Assembly (NCBI GenBank): GCA_013214355.1
Contig: JABSSL010000016.1
Location: forward strand, 1 to 64,000
DNA: 64,000 nt
Direction: 5' to 3'
Source: Saprospiraceae bacterium
Lineage (GTDB): Bacteria > Bacteroidota > Bacteroidia > Chitinophagales > Saprospiraceae
The notes below the pieces were generated by a model. It was not told the origin of the DNA. It saw only the letters and a list, made by a program, of their open reading frames with translations, and did no database searches. Of the stretch, positions 7,963 through 17,694 are shown piece by piece. Each line of letters starts with the position of its first letter. Positions within the stretch are counted from its first letter, which is position 1. The position numbers and the translations under genes were made by a program.

Positions 7963-10356
7963 TTATCCCTCAGATTTCAGTGCCTGCACAGGACTTAAAC
8001 TCGCAGCGCGCACCGCATGCAGACCAGTAGTTAAAAGGACAAATAGGAGCGTAAACAGAAGCACTACGAAAAACAACGCATAGTTGATCGGGACTTGATA
8101 AGCAAATTCGGAAAGCCAGTTCTTGATTAGAAACCATGACCCAACAAATGCTGGCACCGCAGCTAGCAGCACCAACCAGAGGAAGTCCTTGGTCAGCAGT
8201 GAAACCAAATCGGTCCAATTTGCACCAACTACCTTACGAATAGCCAACTCCTTGTCTCTTTGGCTCGCCACAAAGGAAGCTAAGCCAAACAGGCCTAGGA
8301 AAGCAATAAAAAGGGTCATTAAGGATAAGGCAAAAAAGATGCGTCCACGAATCTGGTCGGCTTCGTAAAGACGATCTAAGCCCTCATTGAGGAATTGATA
8401 ATTGAAAGGGGTATCCGGAAATAAGCCTGACCATTTGTTCTGGATAAAAGCAATGGCATCCGGCACATTTCCCTTGAGTTTCACCCCTACTTGCAAGCCA
8501 GGCGCCCGGAAAAAGAGCTGTGACGCTATGGGATCGTGTAAGCTGCTTTGATGAAAATCCTCTACCACCCCCACAATGGTTTCATAATTTGGATTTCCAC
8601 TATCGCCCATGCGAATTCTTGCCCCAATTGGATCCTCAATCCCGAAGTTTCGACAGAATGCTTCATTGACAATGACAGCAGTGGTATCATCAGCGGGAAA
8701 TTCAGGAGCGTAATTTCTTCCCGCCACTAGCTTAATCCCCATGGTTTCAAAGAAATCATCATCGATCCGTCCAAAATGTACAAACTGAGGCTCTGGACCA
8801 GCCGATCCTTCCGCGCTAATGGGGCGGCGAGGCATCTGCGATAGGCCTGGCATGAAGCTGGACTGTGAAACTGCACTAATCCCAGGGTACTGTAAAAGCT
8901 GTTCTCGAAGAAGGCTATATTTTTCTGCGGCATCTGTCCCTTCCAGTCCTATTTGTAACATTTGATCCCGATCAAAGCCCAGATCCTTGGCTCGCATGAA
9001 CTGCAGTTGTTGATAGATCATACTGGTGCAAATCAGCACAAACAGAACGACCATGAACTGCACCGCAACTAAGGCTCGACGAATGGGTACGCCCCTGCTT
9101 TTGTGCCCCTTCATCACCGTAATGGGTTGAAAAGCGGAAAGGAAGAAGGCGGGATAACTCCCTCCTAATACGCCCAGAAGTAACCAAATCAAAAGCCCTC
9201 CCACTATTACCTGAGGATTCAATAGTTGGCCAGCATACAACTGAAGGTCTAATAATTGGTTGATCGGGTTTAAACACAGCCAGACGGTCCCGAGGGCAAG
9301 GAGTAAACCCAACCCACTCAATACAACGGATTCAGTAAGAAATTGGCCAATCAAGTGCTTGCGGTCAGACCCCAAGACCTTCCGAAGGCCCACTTCCATG
9401 GACCGACGACTCGCCTGGGCCGTTACCATATTTACATAGCTAATCATGGCGATCAATAATAACAGTAGGGCAACTCCTCCGAATATGTATAAGTAGGTTG
9501 GGCCTCCAGTAGCCTGCATATGAATGGCGGTAATTGGCGTCAATTGATGCCTGGCGCTCAACAATACAGGCTCTCGATCTGGGTCCAAATGTTTTTCATA
9601 TAAAGAAGTAAGCTTGGCAGCTACTTCAGCTGGTTTGGTTTGCGGATGTAATAAAAAATAAGTACTGGTGTTAAAATGAGCAAAGTGATAGTTGTCCAAC
9701 CAGGGGTCCGTATCAGCAGAAAGCAGTGCTTCTACTTCCATATGCGAGTTAGGTGGAAGGTTCTTAAAGACTCCGGTAATTTCTAAGTTATAGTTGGCAG
9801 GTGCATTCAATCGAACGTGTGTCATTTCCGTAGTTACCACCTTCCCAATGGCTGGGCTATCTCCAAATAACCTGTTGGCTAGATCTTGCGAAATGATCAT
9901 GCGACTAGGGCCATGCAAGGCATGCGATGGGCTACCCGCCACCAATTCCAAGCTCAAAGCCGAAAACAGATTGGAATCCACCACATAAACGGCTTCCTCC
10001 CCAATTACTCGCCCTTCATAATCAAAGTTGATTGTGCCTTCGGAGTGAAACTGATGGAAGCAGACCACTTCTTCAATCTCTGGGAACGCTTTTCTTGCCA
10101 AGGGTCCCAAGTTTCGGGGTACCCCTTGCCAATCCACATCCATCTCTCTAGTCCGTAACTTTAAACCATTGGTTTCAACTCGGTAAAGTCGATCCTTGTA
10201 TTGATGAAATTCATCAAAATTTAGCTCGAAATTTAGGTAAAGTAAGATGAACAAGCAGGCCGCAATTCCCACTGCTAGCCCCAAGATGTTCAGTAATGAA
10301 TACAAGGGTTGGCGTACTAGGTGGCGCCAGGCCACTAGCATAAAGTTCCGCAACAT
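7963..10356 (-). CDS. ABC transporter permease, MacB/FtsX type (two-domain)
   Basis: This 797-residue membrane protein begins LRNFMLVAWRHLVRQPLYSLLNILGLAVG, the usual start of Bacteroidota MacB-like permeases, with TM1 at about 20-42. A periplasmic MacB_PCD domain follows, then three TM segments with the FtsX signature (YVNMVTAQASRRSMEVGLRKVLGS), then a second copy of the whole plan with its own TM (FMVVLFVLICTSMIY), periplasmic domain and three final TMs (RDKELAIRKVVGA). Such duplicated permeases work with a separate ATPase in mechanotransmission, exporting lipoproteins or peptides or releasing antibiotics. No ATPase gene is beside it, so its partner is encoded elsewhere. Confidence 0.9.
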   Translation of the reverse strand: MLRNFMLVAWRHLVRQPLYSLLNILGLAVGIAACLFILLYLNFELNFDEFHQYKDRLYRVETNGLKLRTREMDVDWQGVPRNLGPLARKAFPEIEEVVCFHQFHSEGTINFDYEGRVIGEEAVYVVDSNLFSALSLELVAGSPSHALHGPSRMIISQDLANRLFGDSPAIGKVVTTEMTHVRLNAPANYNLEITGVFKNLPPNSHMEVEALLSADTDPWLDNYHFAHFNTSTYFLLHPQTKPAEVAAKLTSLYEKHLDPDREPVLLSARHQLTPITAIHMQATGGPTYLYIFGGVALLLLLIAMISYVNMVTAQASRRSMEVGLRKVLGSDRKHLIGQFLTESVVLSGLGLLLALGTVWLCLNPINQLLDLQLYAGQLLNPQVIVGGLLIWLLLGVLGGSYPAFFLSAFQPITVMKGHKSRGVPIRRALVAVQFMVVLFVLICTSMIYQQLQFMRAKDLGFDRDQMLQIGLEGTDAAEKYSLLREQLLQYPGISAVSQSSFMPGLSQMPRRPISAEGSAGPEPQFVHFGRIDDDFFETMGIKLVAGRNYAPEFPADDTTAVIVNEAFCRNFGIEDPIGARIRMGDSGNPNYETIVGVVEDFHQSSLHDPIASQLFFRAPGLQVGVKLKGNVPDAIAFIQNKWSGLFPDTPFNYQFLNEGLDRLYEADQIRGRIFFALSLMTLFIAFLGLFGLASFVASQRDKELAIRKVVGANWTDLVSLLTKDFLWLVLLAAVPAFVGSWFLIKNWLSEFAYQVPINYALFFVVLLFTLLFVLLTTGLHAVRAASLSPVQALKSEG

Positions 10357-10510
10357 AATACAATACTTGTAAGTGGATGATTACCGTGAAGCCCAACGGT
10401 TAGATTAGTCGAGCTTCACGATACAGCATAAAAGGGGTGAATCTTTATTCAGCAGTACCAGATGTATGGTGCTTATATCTTCTTGATTTTTGTTCTCCAG
10501 ACTAAAGCTT

Positions 10511-10578
10511 GAAAGTGGGAAATCGGAAGTACAAAATCAGAAAAGGACTTCCGCCTCGCATGTCCCACTTCCCACTTC
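10511..10578. repeat. Imperfect inverted repeat built of AAGTGGGA/GGAAGT words
   Basis: The left arm has AAGTGGGA followed by GGAAGT (to 10530); the right arm has ACTTCC (from 10547) followed by TCCCACTT and a further CCCACTTC. Both arms are made of the same short words and would fold back. It lies in the 297-bp gap between prc and the ABC permease, in which nothing else is recognised. It resembles degenerate intergenic word repeats common in Bacteroidota genomes. Confidence 0.5.
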
Positions 10579-10653
10579 AAAACAGGCCAACCACCTGGAG
10601 GCAGGCATATAGCCGAATCTAAAGAAGATCTCTACATCTGAAACGGCTCATTT

Positions 10654-12750
10654 TTATTTGGTAGCCTTAATTAGGTCCTGCATGATATGCAAGGTTTCTT
10701 CCAAGTAGATGTCTTTCTTCAAGGTCTTAATCCAGTCTTCATTGCGTGCTACTCTAGATTCATCTTCCTGAATGTATGCAGTATCCACGGGAAGATTTTC
10801 AATCTGAAGACCTGCTACATCTGCCTTCATGATATCGCCATACTTCTTAGCCTCTTCCGCACGTCCTTCCCGATAAGCCACATAATCATCCAGATCCAAA
10901 GGGAAGGCACTTCTCTCCGCGTTACGCTTGCGGCGCATATTGTTTTCCTGGATTAGATCGAAGGTTGGGTTAGTGGCAATACGCTGAGCACTATTGGCTT
11001 TCAGTGCCTCTAGGTTAGGTAGCTTACACACATCCTGGTAGTAGTTCACCGGCTCCACCTCTGACCAGCTCAAGGCGTTATCGTATTCTTTCTCTCCCAC
11101 ATCCATATTGGTATATTGGTCCGGAAGAATGATATCAGGTACTACGCCGCGAAGTTGATTGGATGTACCATTAATTCGATAAAATTTCTGATAAGTCAAT
11201 TTCACCGTTCCCAATGGCTTAACATCCGAAGCTCCTCTGATCACTTTATCCAGGTCGATGAATCGCTGAACTGTAGCTTTACCATAAGTAGAATTACCTC
11301 CTACGATCACAGCGCGCTTGTAGTCTTGTAAGGCTGCCGCCAAGATCTCAGATGCCGAGGCACTTAGGGCATTTACCATCACGATAAGAGGACCATCATA
11401 GGCTACATCAGGGTCCTTATCTTTGTAGACATAAGGTTCTTTATCTCTAGACTTTACTTGCACAATTGGCCCTTTCTCGATAAATAAACCGCTCATGTCT
11501 ACTACGTCCGGTAAAGAGCCGCCGAGATTATCTCGGAGATCCAGGATAATCCCTTTCGCGTTTTGGGCTTGCAATTTCTCGATCTCGGTTTTTATGTCCG
11601 CCGCACAGCTATTGCCGCCATCAAAGGTCGAATAGAATTTGGGCAGTTTGATATACCCAATATCTGTGATGTCATCGTTAAGATTCACCATCACCGAACG
11701 GGCAAAGGACTCATCTAAAATCACCTCGTCCCGCTCTATGCGAATATCCTCGGTGGTACCATCTTTCTTCTTTACCGTGAGAACAACTATCGTTCCTTTC
11801 TTGCCCCTAACAATCTGCGCGACATCATCTACTCGCATTCCTAACACATCAACTGCTTTCTCTCCCTTTTGGGTTACCTGCAGGATAATATCGTCCACCT
11901 CTAATTCTTTACCCTTCCAGGCAGGGCCCCCAGGAATGAGTGAAGAAATCTTTACAAAATCACCGTTCTGTACCAAGCGAGCACCAATTCCTTCCAATCT
12001 CCCGCCCATATCCATATCAAAATCGGCCTTATCTTTTGGACTCAGGTAAGAAGAGTGGGGGTCAAAAATGTGGGTATAGGCATTGAGATAGGCCTCGAAA
12101 CGGTCAGATCTGCGTAGTCTGCCAATTCGATCAAACCAATCGTCAAATAGTTTCTTCGTCTCTTTAACAGCATCGGCCACAATTTCTTCTTCCGTCTGTT
12201 TTTCGACCCCCTCTTTATAGTTGGCTTGCTCTGAAATCTTTCTTTCGGCCTTTAAGACAATCTGATACTTAATATACTTACGCCAGTAGTCCTTCAGGGC
12301 CGCTTCGTCCTTGGCATATCCCCGCTTTTCTCCATCCAGCTCCAAGTCTTCTTGCTTATCCAAGTCAAAGGTTCCTGCGATCAATTCTTCGTAGATCTTT
12401 TTCGTACGCACCATTCCCTGATCAATCAAATCCATGGAAAGGTCAAAAAAGGCTGTGGATCTCGCTTCCACTTCATCATCTAGCTTAAATTGGTAGGCTT
12501 TAAGTTGATCTACCTCTGATTGGATCAGGTATCTTCTAGCTCCATCAAGGCTATTTAGGTACCGTTCAAAAGTTTGTTTAGAAAATTCGTCATCCAAATC
12601 TTTAGGTTCAAAATGAATTTGATCCATCACGGACAACATGATATTGAGAATCAAACTTTCTTTTTCAGCACTGTTGGGTGTGGAAATCACTGCGGTAAGC
12701 AGGAATAAGGAGGCAATCAAGCCTGAGAATAAAAGACCTTTCCTTTTCAT
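10654..12750 (-). CDS. prc: Carboxy-terminal processing protease (tail-specific protease Prc/Tsp)
   Basis: This 698-residue exported protease has an N-terminal signal or anchor (about 5-24), a helical N-terminal domain, a PDZ domain (near GARLVQNGDFVKISSLIPGG) and the S41A catalytic core. The nucleophile lies in NALSASASEI (Ser465 by my count) and the general base in STYGKATVQ (Lys491), the Ser/Lys dyad of Prc. A C-terminal DUF3340-like helical region completes the usual length for bacterial Prc (about 680-720). It degrades or trims periplasmic proteins from their C-termini. A small exported protein gene lies 93 bp upstream in the same direction and may be co-transcribed. Confidence 0.95.
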   Translation of the reverse strand: MKRKGLLFSGLIASLFLLTAVISTPNSAEKESLILNIMLSVMDQIHFEPKDLDDEFSKQTFERYLNSLDGARRYLIQSEVDQLKAYQFKLDDEVEARSTAFFDLSMDLIDQGMVRTKKIYEELIAGTFDLDKQEDLELDGEKRGYAKDEAALKDYWRKYIKYQIVLKAERKISEQANYKEGVEKQTEEEIVADAVKETKKLFDDWFDRIGRLRRSDRFEAYLNAYTHIFDPHSSYLSPKDKADFDMDMGGRLEGIGARLVQNGDFVKISSLIPGGPAWKGKELEVDDIILQVTQKGEKAVDVLGMRVDDVAQIVRGKKGTIVVLTVKKKDGTTEDIRIERDEVILDESFARSVMVNLNDDITDIGYIKLPKFYSTFDGGNSCAADIKTEIEKLQAQNAKGIILDLRDNLGGSLPDVVDMSGLFIEKGPIVQVKSRDKEPYVYKDKDPDVAYDGPLIVMVNALSASASEILAAALQDYKRAVIVGGNSTYGKATVQRFIDLDKVIRGASDVKPLGTVKLTYQKFYRINGTSNQLRGVVPDIILPDQYTNMDVGEKEYDNALSWSEVEPVNYYQDVCKLPNLEALKANSAQRIATNPTFDLIQENNMRRKRNAERSAFPLDLDDYVAYREGRAEEAKKYGDIMKADVAGLQIENLPVDTAYIQEDESRVARNEDWIKTLKKDIYLEETLHIMQDLIKATK

Positions 12751-12842
12751 TAAGACTCATTTTTTTGGGCAAAATAGAATAGGACAGCTTAGTCCAAATA
12801 TGGTTTTCAGGGTGTAGGGCGGGAATCAGGGCTGGCACCTGA

Positions 12843-13211
12843 CTAACCAGGAGACCGCTCATAAGGCGGTCGTGAAGTTTTGGAATATAGGGAATGGGGA
12901 GAATCCTGCAACATGACTATCACATCGTCTACAACAATACTAGGGAGCAGAATTTTTTCTTGTTTTTTGTCTGCTTCAATGATGAGCTCGAGTAATGGAG
13001 CATATTTTAGCCGGATTAGGTCAATGGAGCTTTCTTGATGGCCATGTTGTAGCGCTGACTTAGCGGGAGACTGGCTTTCTGGTTTGTACGTTTCCTTTTC
13101 AAGGAGAGGAGCCTCAATCGAGTAAGTAGTTTCTGCGGCAAATCCAAAGTGTACCAAACAAATCCATACAAGTAAAAGACTGATCTTCTTCCCAAAACCA
13201 AAGTACTTCAT
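12843..13211 (-). CDS. Small exported protein of unknown function
   Basis: This 122-residue product has a convincing signal peptide (KKISLLLVWICLVHFGFAA) and a mature part of about 95 residues with one likely helix (IDLIRLKYAPLLELIIEADKK) and a basic, Pro-rich tail. No family is recognised. It precedes prc in the same direction, so it could be a substrate or adaptor, but only position suggests this. A GC-rich hairpin (GACCGC/GCGGTC at 12853-12871) overlaps its last codons. Confidence 0.55.
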   Translation of the reverse strand: MKYFGFGKKISLLLVWICLVHFGFAAETTYSIEAPLLEKETYKPESQSPAKSALQHGHQESSIDLIRLKYAPLLELIIEADKKQEKILLPSIVVDDVIVMLQDSPHSLYSKTSRPPYERSPG

Positions 13212-13522
13212 AAATCGTGTATTTACGTACGAATATTAATCCGGGGTCTTTAGTAGTATTCCGACCGTTAAGGACTCCAAGCAAAGTCATCTATAAGTAA
13301 AGGCTTGAAATGGCCAATTTGTTGTCTGTCAAAGTCTAATTGTACCCTCCTTTACTTCGAATTCTATACAAAATCGAAAATAAATGACTATTCACCTATA
13401 AATTTCCTGCTTTCTTCTCAGCCCAACAACAACATTTTATTTAATTTGTCAATCAAAATCAAGCTTCTTTAAACTTCAATTAATTGATTTTCAATAATTA
13501 GCAAAATATTCTGTCAATCTAA
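13212..13522. other. AT-rich divergent intergenic region
   Basis: These 311 bp lie between the divergent small exported protein gene and the helical protein gene. They are increasingly AT-rich toward the plus-strand gene. I see no ORF, strong hairpin or exact TAnnTTTG box; promoters for both neighbours must lie here. Confidence 0.4.
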
Positions 13523-14929
13523 ATGAACAATAGTCGTCTATTAGAATTATTCCTATGTTTATCCAAGAAAGAAATCCGTGACCTACGGAAATTTGTCAAC
13601 TCCCCTTATCACAACCAAAGGCAGGATGTTACTGATCTATTTGAATACTTGGTTCATCATGCCCATAGCCGCAAGACAGATAAGCTGGACAAAGTACTGG
13701 TCTTTAAATCATTATACCCCAAACAAAAGTATCAGGAAAAGAAGATGAGGTATGCTATGTCCTTCCTTTATAAATGCATACAAGCCTTTCTGAGTCACCA
13801 AGTCTATTTGAATAATCCACTCCTTTCACAAAAGGCCTTGTTGCAAGCCATGCGTCAAAAAGGAAGAAATCGTTTATTTGAGACCAGCTTAAAAGCCACG
13901 GAAGAAGAACTTCTCGGGCAAGAATATCAACATCCTCACTTCCACCTACAGGCATTTCTGGTCCAGGAAGAGCAATATCTTTTCAAAGTGTCAGCCCAGC
14001 GAAGTACCCACTTGGGCTTAGAAGAAGCTTCCCGGCAACTCGACCTCTTCTTTATTGCCAATAAGTTCAAACATGCTGCTTTGGCTATGGCTCACCAACA
14101 AGTGGGACAATCCGATCTAAATCTAGATCTGCTCTACCCTATTCTTGAAGAAGTGGATCAGCAAATGAATTACCTGGATACCCCAGCGGTAGCCGTCTAC
14201 TATCATTGCGTCAAAATGATGTTAGAGAAGGAAGCTTTACCACACTTTGTAGAATTGCGATCTTTAATGCAGATACATCAGCAGCAGTTCCCGGTTCCGG
14301 AGCTGCGTGATCTGTACATTTTTGCCCTAAATTTCTGTATCCGTAGGCTCAATGCACAGGAAGGATACTTTAAACGCGAGGCCTTTAGTATTTACCAAGA
14401 AGGATTGGACAAGGGGGTGTTTTATGATAATGGTATACTATCTCGCTTCAACTATAAAAACATTGTCGCCTTGGGGCTAGGTTTGGAAGAGTATAGCTGG
14501 GTGGCGCAATTCATTGAAAAGTACAAAAGCTATCTAGACAAATCAGTCAAAGAAAGCACCTATCACTTCAATCTGGCCCTGCTACATTATAAGACGCTCA
14601 ACTATACCGAAGCCATGGAACATCTCCAACTCATCGACACGGATGATGTATTGAATAATCTGAATGCCCGCCGAATGTTAGCTTGTATCTATTATGAACT
14701 CGAACAAATGGAGCCCTTGTATTCCTTGTTAGATAGCTTTCAAAACTATATCTATCGAAAACGGCAGTTGGGGTACCACAAAAAACACTATCTGAATTTT
14801 ATCAAATTCATGCGGAAGCTCTTACAAAAAGAACAGTACAGTACCCCACAATTAGATAAGTTAAAAGCAGAACTTAAGGCAACTCAAGATATTGTTGAAA
14901 AGGTTTGGCTATTGGAGAAATTGGCTTAA
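13523..14929 (+). CDS. Large alpha-helical (TPR-like) protein of unknown function
   Basis: This 468-residue protein has no signal peptide or TM segment and consists of amphipathic helices throughout. The N-terminal part (LLELFLCLSKKEIRDLRKFVNSP) recurs, to my knowledge, in families of hypothetical proteins in Saprospirales; the C-terminal half (YHFNLALLHYKTLNYTEAM, then ARRMLACIYYELEQM) has TPR-like paired helices. A scaffold or protein-binding role is the most that can be said. It is 30 bp upstream of the GH78-like gene on the same strand and is probably co-transcribed with it, though no functional tie is visible. Confidence 0.75.
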   Translation: MNNSRLLELFLCLSKKEIRDLRKFVNSPYHNQRQDVTDLFEYLVHHAHSRKTDKLDKVLVFKSLYPKQKYQEKKMRYAMSFLYKCIQAFLSHQVYLNNPLLSQKALLQAMRQKGRNRLFETSLKATEEELLGQEYQHPHFHLQAFLVQEEQYLFKVSAQRSTHLGLEEASRQLDLFFIANKFKHAALAMAHQQVGQSDLNLDLLYPILEEVDQQMNYLDTPAVAVYYHCVKMMLEKEALPHFVELRSLMQIHQQQFPVPELRDLYIFALNFCIRRLNAQEGYFKREAFSIYQEGLDKGVFYDNGILSRFNYKNIVALGLGLEEYSWVAQFIEKYKSYLDKSVKESTYHFNLALLHYKTLNYTEAMEHLQLIDTDDVLNNLNARRMLACIYYELEQMEPLYSLLDSFQNYIYRKRQLGYHKKHYLNFIKFMRKLLQKEQYSTPQLDKLKAELKATQDIVEKVWLLEKLA

Positions 14930-14959
14930 GAACATGTTCAAAACACAAACGCATCAATT

Positions 14960-17608
14960 ATGTCCTATTCTCGTAGAGATTTCTTTAAAACGGGTACACT
15001 TGGAGGCGCTGCCTTCCTTTCCAGTCAACGTCTCACAGCTCTAAGCGAAGAACGGCAAACAGGAAACACTTCCAAGGCCCTACCCCTTCCCTCACCTTCC
15101 TCTCCCCTTGCGCTGGATCTCAGCCCGGCACGATGGGTCTGGTATCCCTCCCAAAGAACCCTACCCAATACCTTTATCCTCTTTCGCAGAATGCTACCTA
15201 TCGAGGAGGGGCTACAATCTGCCCAGGGCTGGATATTGGGAGATAGTCGTTATCTCTTAGAACTCAATGGACAAAGAGTGCAATGGGGCCCACCACCTGC
15301 TGACCCCAGGTATACGGAGGCAGATCCCATTGATTTGACGGATCAGTTGAAAACCGGAGAGAATGTCCTAGGGGCTACGGTGCTCTATTATGGCATGGGA
15401 GATGGCACCTGGCCCGTTGGCAAACCAGGTTTTATATTCAAATTAGACCTAGTCTATACCTCAGGTAAGAAAGAGAGCATTGTTTCCGATGGGCAGTGGC
15501 AATGTCATTTAGCAAGAAGTTGGCAAGCTGGTCATTATAAGCGTTGGTACTTACGCGCCTTACAGGAGGAATTTGATGCCAAGCTTTATCCCTACGGTTG
15601 GTCCACCCCTAAGTTTAGGACAGGAAAAGACTGGCTCCCGGTTCAGGAGCTACGTGGGGCTGCAAATCTCACCGCACTCAGCACTAATAGCTCCGATTAC
15701 CTATACAATTCCAGTGCAGGTGCTACAACCACCCAATTACGCCAGCGCAGTATTCCTTTGATTCTCGAAAAAGACTCGCAAGCCATCGAACTAGTGACCT
15801 CTCATTCCATCCAATGGCTGCGGCCGATCCGCGAGTATTTCGAAATGATTCCCCCTGATGCCTATGAAACTGCGGACAGTCCCATCATTAGCAAGGTAAA
15901 TCAAAGTAGCTGGTCCTTTCAGCCGGGGAAAGAAGAGGATGGGACGGTTTTGACTTTCCGCTTAGCGGAGCAGATGGTGGGATGGCCATTTTTCACCATC
16001 GAAGCAGCTGCAGGAACAACCGTTGAGTTGCTTGTACACGAAGCGCATATCCCTCATTCGGAGGGGGGGCCAGCTATTATGAATAGTCATTTCCACTCCT
16101 GGTCACGATTTGTTTGTAAAGAGGGGGTAAATACTTTCATGCCCTTTGATTACGAAAGTGTAAAATGGCTGCAGCTACACATCCATAATACCAACAGTAA
16201 AGTGACCGTGGGTAAAGTGGGGATCAAACGAAGATTATACGATTTCCCTAATGCTCCAACCATACAAGTAGACGATCCTAAATTACAGCAACTGATTGAC
16301 GCCTCCATCAATACCATTTACAATAATGCTCACGATACCATCGTGGACGGTGCTGGTAGAGAGCGCCAGCAATACAGTGGCGATATCGGGCATGAGTTAC
16401 ACGCCTTGTACAGTGTATTTGGCGAAACCCGCCTCCCCGCCCGCTACCTCAACACCTACAGTCAAGGCATGACTTTGGATGGCTTCTTCCTCGACACCTG
16501 GCCCGCCTACGATCGCCTCAACCGCCTCGCTCAACGGCAATTGGGACTCACGCCCTGGGGCCCTCTCCTCGATCACGGCATCGCCTTCAATTTTGATTGT
16601 TATCATCATTATCTATACACCAATGATAAGGAGGCGCTAGCTGAAGTATTTCCTCGACTAAGCCGTTTTTTCCATTATCTAAAAGGAATCAAAAGGGCTG
16701 ATGGGATGCTTCCAGTAGAGGATATTGGGATCCCGACAGTCTGGTTGGATACAGATGCTTATCAGCAGCAACGACACAAGCGCTGTGCATTTAATCTATA
16801 TGCGATCGGCATGTTGCAAGGTGCCTTCGCGCCGCTGTGCCGCGCTTTCAATGAGCAGGCCCTAGCCCAAGAGGCCGAAGAATTTGGGAGAAGCCTATGG
16901 AAAAGCACACTTGCTACTTTCTGGGATAAGCAAGAGAAAACCTTTGTTTGCAACTTACCTTGGAGCGCTGAAGAGGGCCAGAAACGATACTGCGAGAGAA
17001 GTCTAGCCCACGCCCTTCTATTTGATCTTTGCTATCAGGGCCAAACCGAACGATCCGTCGCCCTGCTCGCCAAACCTCCGAAGCATCTCGGTCGCTGTTA
17101 TCCCGCCAATGCCAACTGGGGGCTATGGGCACTTGCACAGGCAGGAGAAACGGAGGCTATCTTCCATGATTTGCATACCCGCTGGATTCAAATGGAGTCC
17201 GTCGAAGCCAATAACAGCATGCAAGAGGCTTGGAAAGCACAAGCTGATGGTAGATCTCAATGGAGTCATGCCTCCATCGCGCCTTTGTTTTTGACCTATA
17301 TGGACTTGGCCGGAATTCGCCCCTTGGAGGCCGGCTACAAGCGAGTTCAAATTCGTCCGCAGCCAGGTGCTCTGCAACAGATAACATTGACTAACTATAC
17401 TGTAAAAGGGCCAATCGAATATCAGCTTAGTGGTGGCAAAGGAAACCGCCGCCTGCGGTTAAACTTACCTCCTGGCTGTACCGCCGAATTACTAGTAGAT
17501 CAACGGGAGGAATTGCCCTATCCGCGAGCCAAGGCAGATTGGGCCGGCCTCCAAAAGTTTGTTTTACAGGGTGGTAAACAATATGATCTCCCATTGGCGT
17601 TTTGCTAG
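14960..17608 (+). CDS. Tat-exported alpha-L-rhamnosidase-like glycoside hydrolase (GH78 type)
   Basis: This 882-residue protein starts with a Tat signal (SRRDFFKTGTLGGAAF), unusual because most GH78 enzymes use Sec or lipoprotein signals. The N-terminal jelly-roll domain (ARWVWYPSQ, then YLLELNGQRVQWGPPPADPRY) matches the rhamnosidase N domain. The (alpha/alpha)6 catalytic domain contains DGAGRERQQYSGDIGHE at about 465-481, equivalent to the acidic general-acid region of GH78, and NNSMQEAWKAQADG at about 750, equivalent to the ATTxWE segment. The C-terminal beta domain (ALQQITLTNYTVKGPIEYQ) is typical. It would release terminal L-rhamnose or a related sugar in the periplasm. A hairpin terminator follows. 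Confidence 0.82.
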   Translation: MSYSRRDFFKTGTLGGAAFLSSQRLTALSEERQTGNTSKALPLPSPSSPLALDLSPARWVWYPSQRTLPNTFILFRRMLPIEEGLQSAQGWILGDSRYLLELNGQRVQWGPPPADPRYTEADPIDLTDQLKTGENVLGATVLYYGMGDGTWPVGKPGFIFKLDLVYTSGKKESIVSDGQWQCHLARSWQAGHYKRWYLRALQEEFDAKLYPYGWSTPKFRTGKDWLPVQELRGAANLTALSTNSSDYLYNSSAGATTTQLRQRSIPLILEKDSQAIELVTSHSIQWLRPIREYFEMIPPDAYETADSPIISKVNQSSWSFQPGKEEDGTVLTFRLAEQMVGWPFFTIEAAAGTTVELLVHEAHIPHSEGGPAIMNSHFHSWSRFVCKEGVNTFMPFDYESVKWLQLHIHNTNSKVTVGKVGIKRRLYDFPNAPTIQVDDPKLQQLIDASINTIYNNAHDTIVDGAGRERQQYSGDIGHELHALYSVFGETRLPARYLNTYSQGMTLDGFFLDTWPAYDRLNRLAQRQLGLTPWGPLLDHGIAFNFDCYHHYLYTNDKEALAEVFPRLSRFFHYLKGIKRADGMLPVEDIGIPTVWLDTDAYQQQRHKRCAFNLYAIGMLQGAFAPLCRAFNEQALAQEAEEFGRSLWKSTLATFWDKQEKTFVCNLPWSAEEGQKRYCERSLAHALLFDLCYQGQTERSVALLAKPPKHLGRCYPANANWGLWALAQAGETEAIFHDLHTRWIQMESVEANNSMQEAWKAQADGRSQWSHASIAPLFLTYMDLAGIRPLEAGYKRVQIRPQPGALQQITLTNYTVKGPIEYQLSGGKGNRRLRLNLPPGCTAELLVDQREELPYPRAKADWAGLQKFVLQGGKQYDLPLAFC

Positions 17609-17633
17609 CAATCAGATACTGTAGCATATTTAC

Positions 17634-17679
17634 ACTACCCTTCAGCATACTCCGTGTCAAGCAGCTGCTGAAGGGTAGT
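17634..17679. terminator. 14-bp perfect hairpin between convergent genes
   Basis: ACTACCCTTCAGCA pairs with TGCTGAAGGGTAGT, followed by TTCTATTT on the plus strand. It ends the GH78-like transcript and can serve the opposing S41 gene. Confidence 0.75.
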
Positions 17680-17694
17680 TTCTATTTAGGGCAG

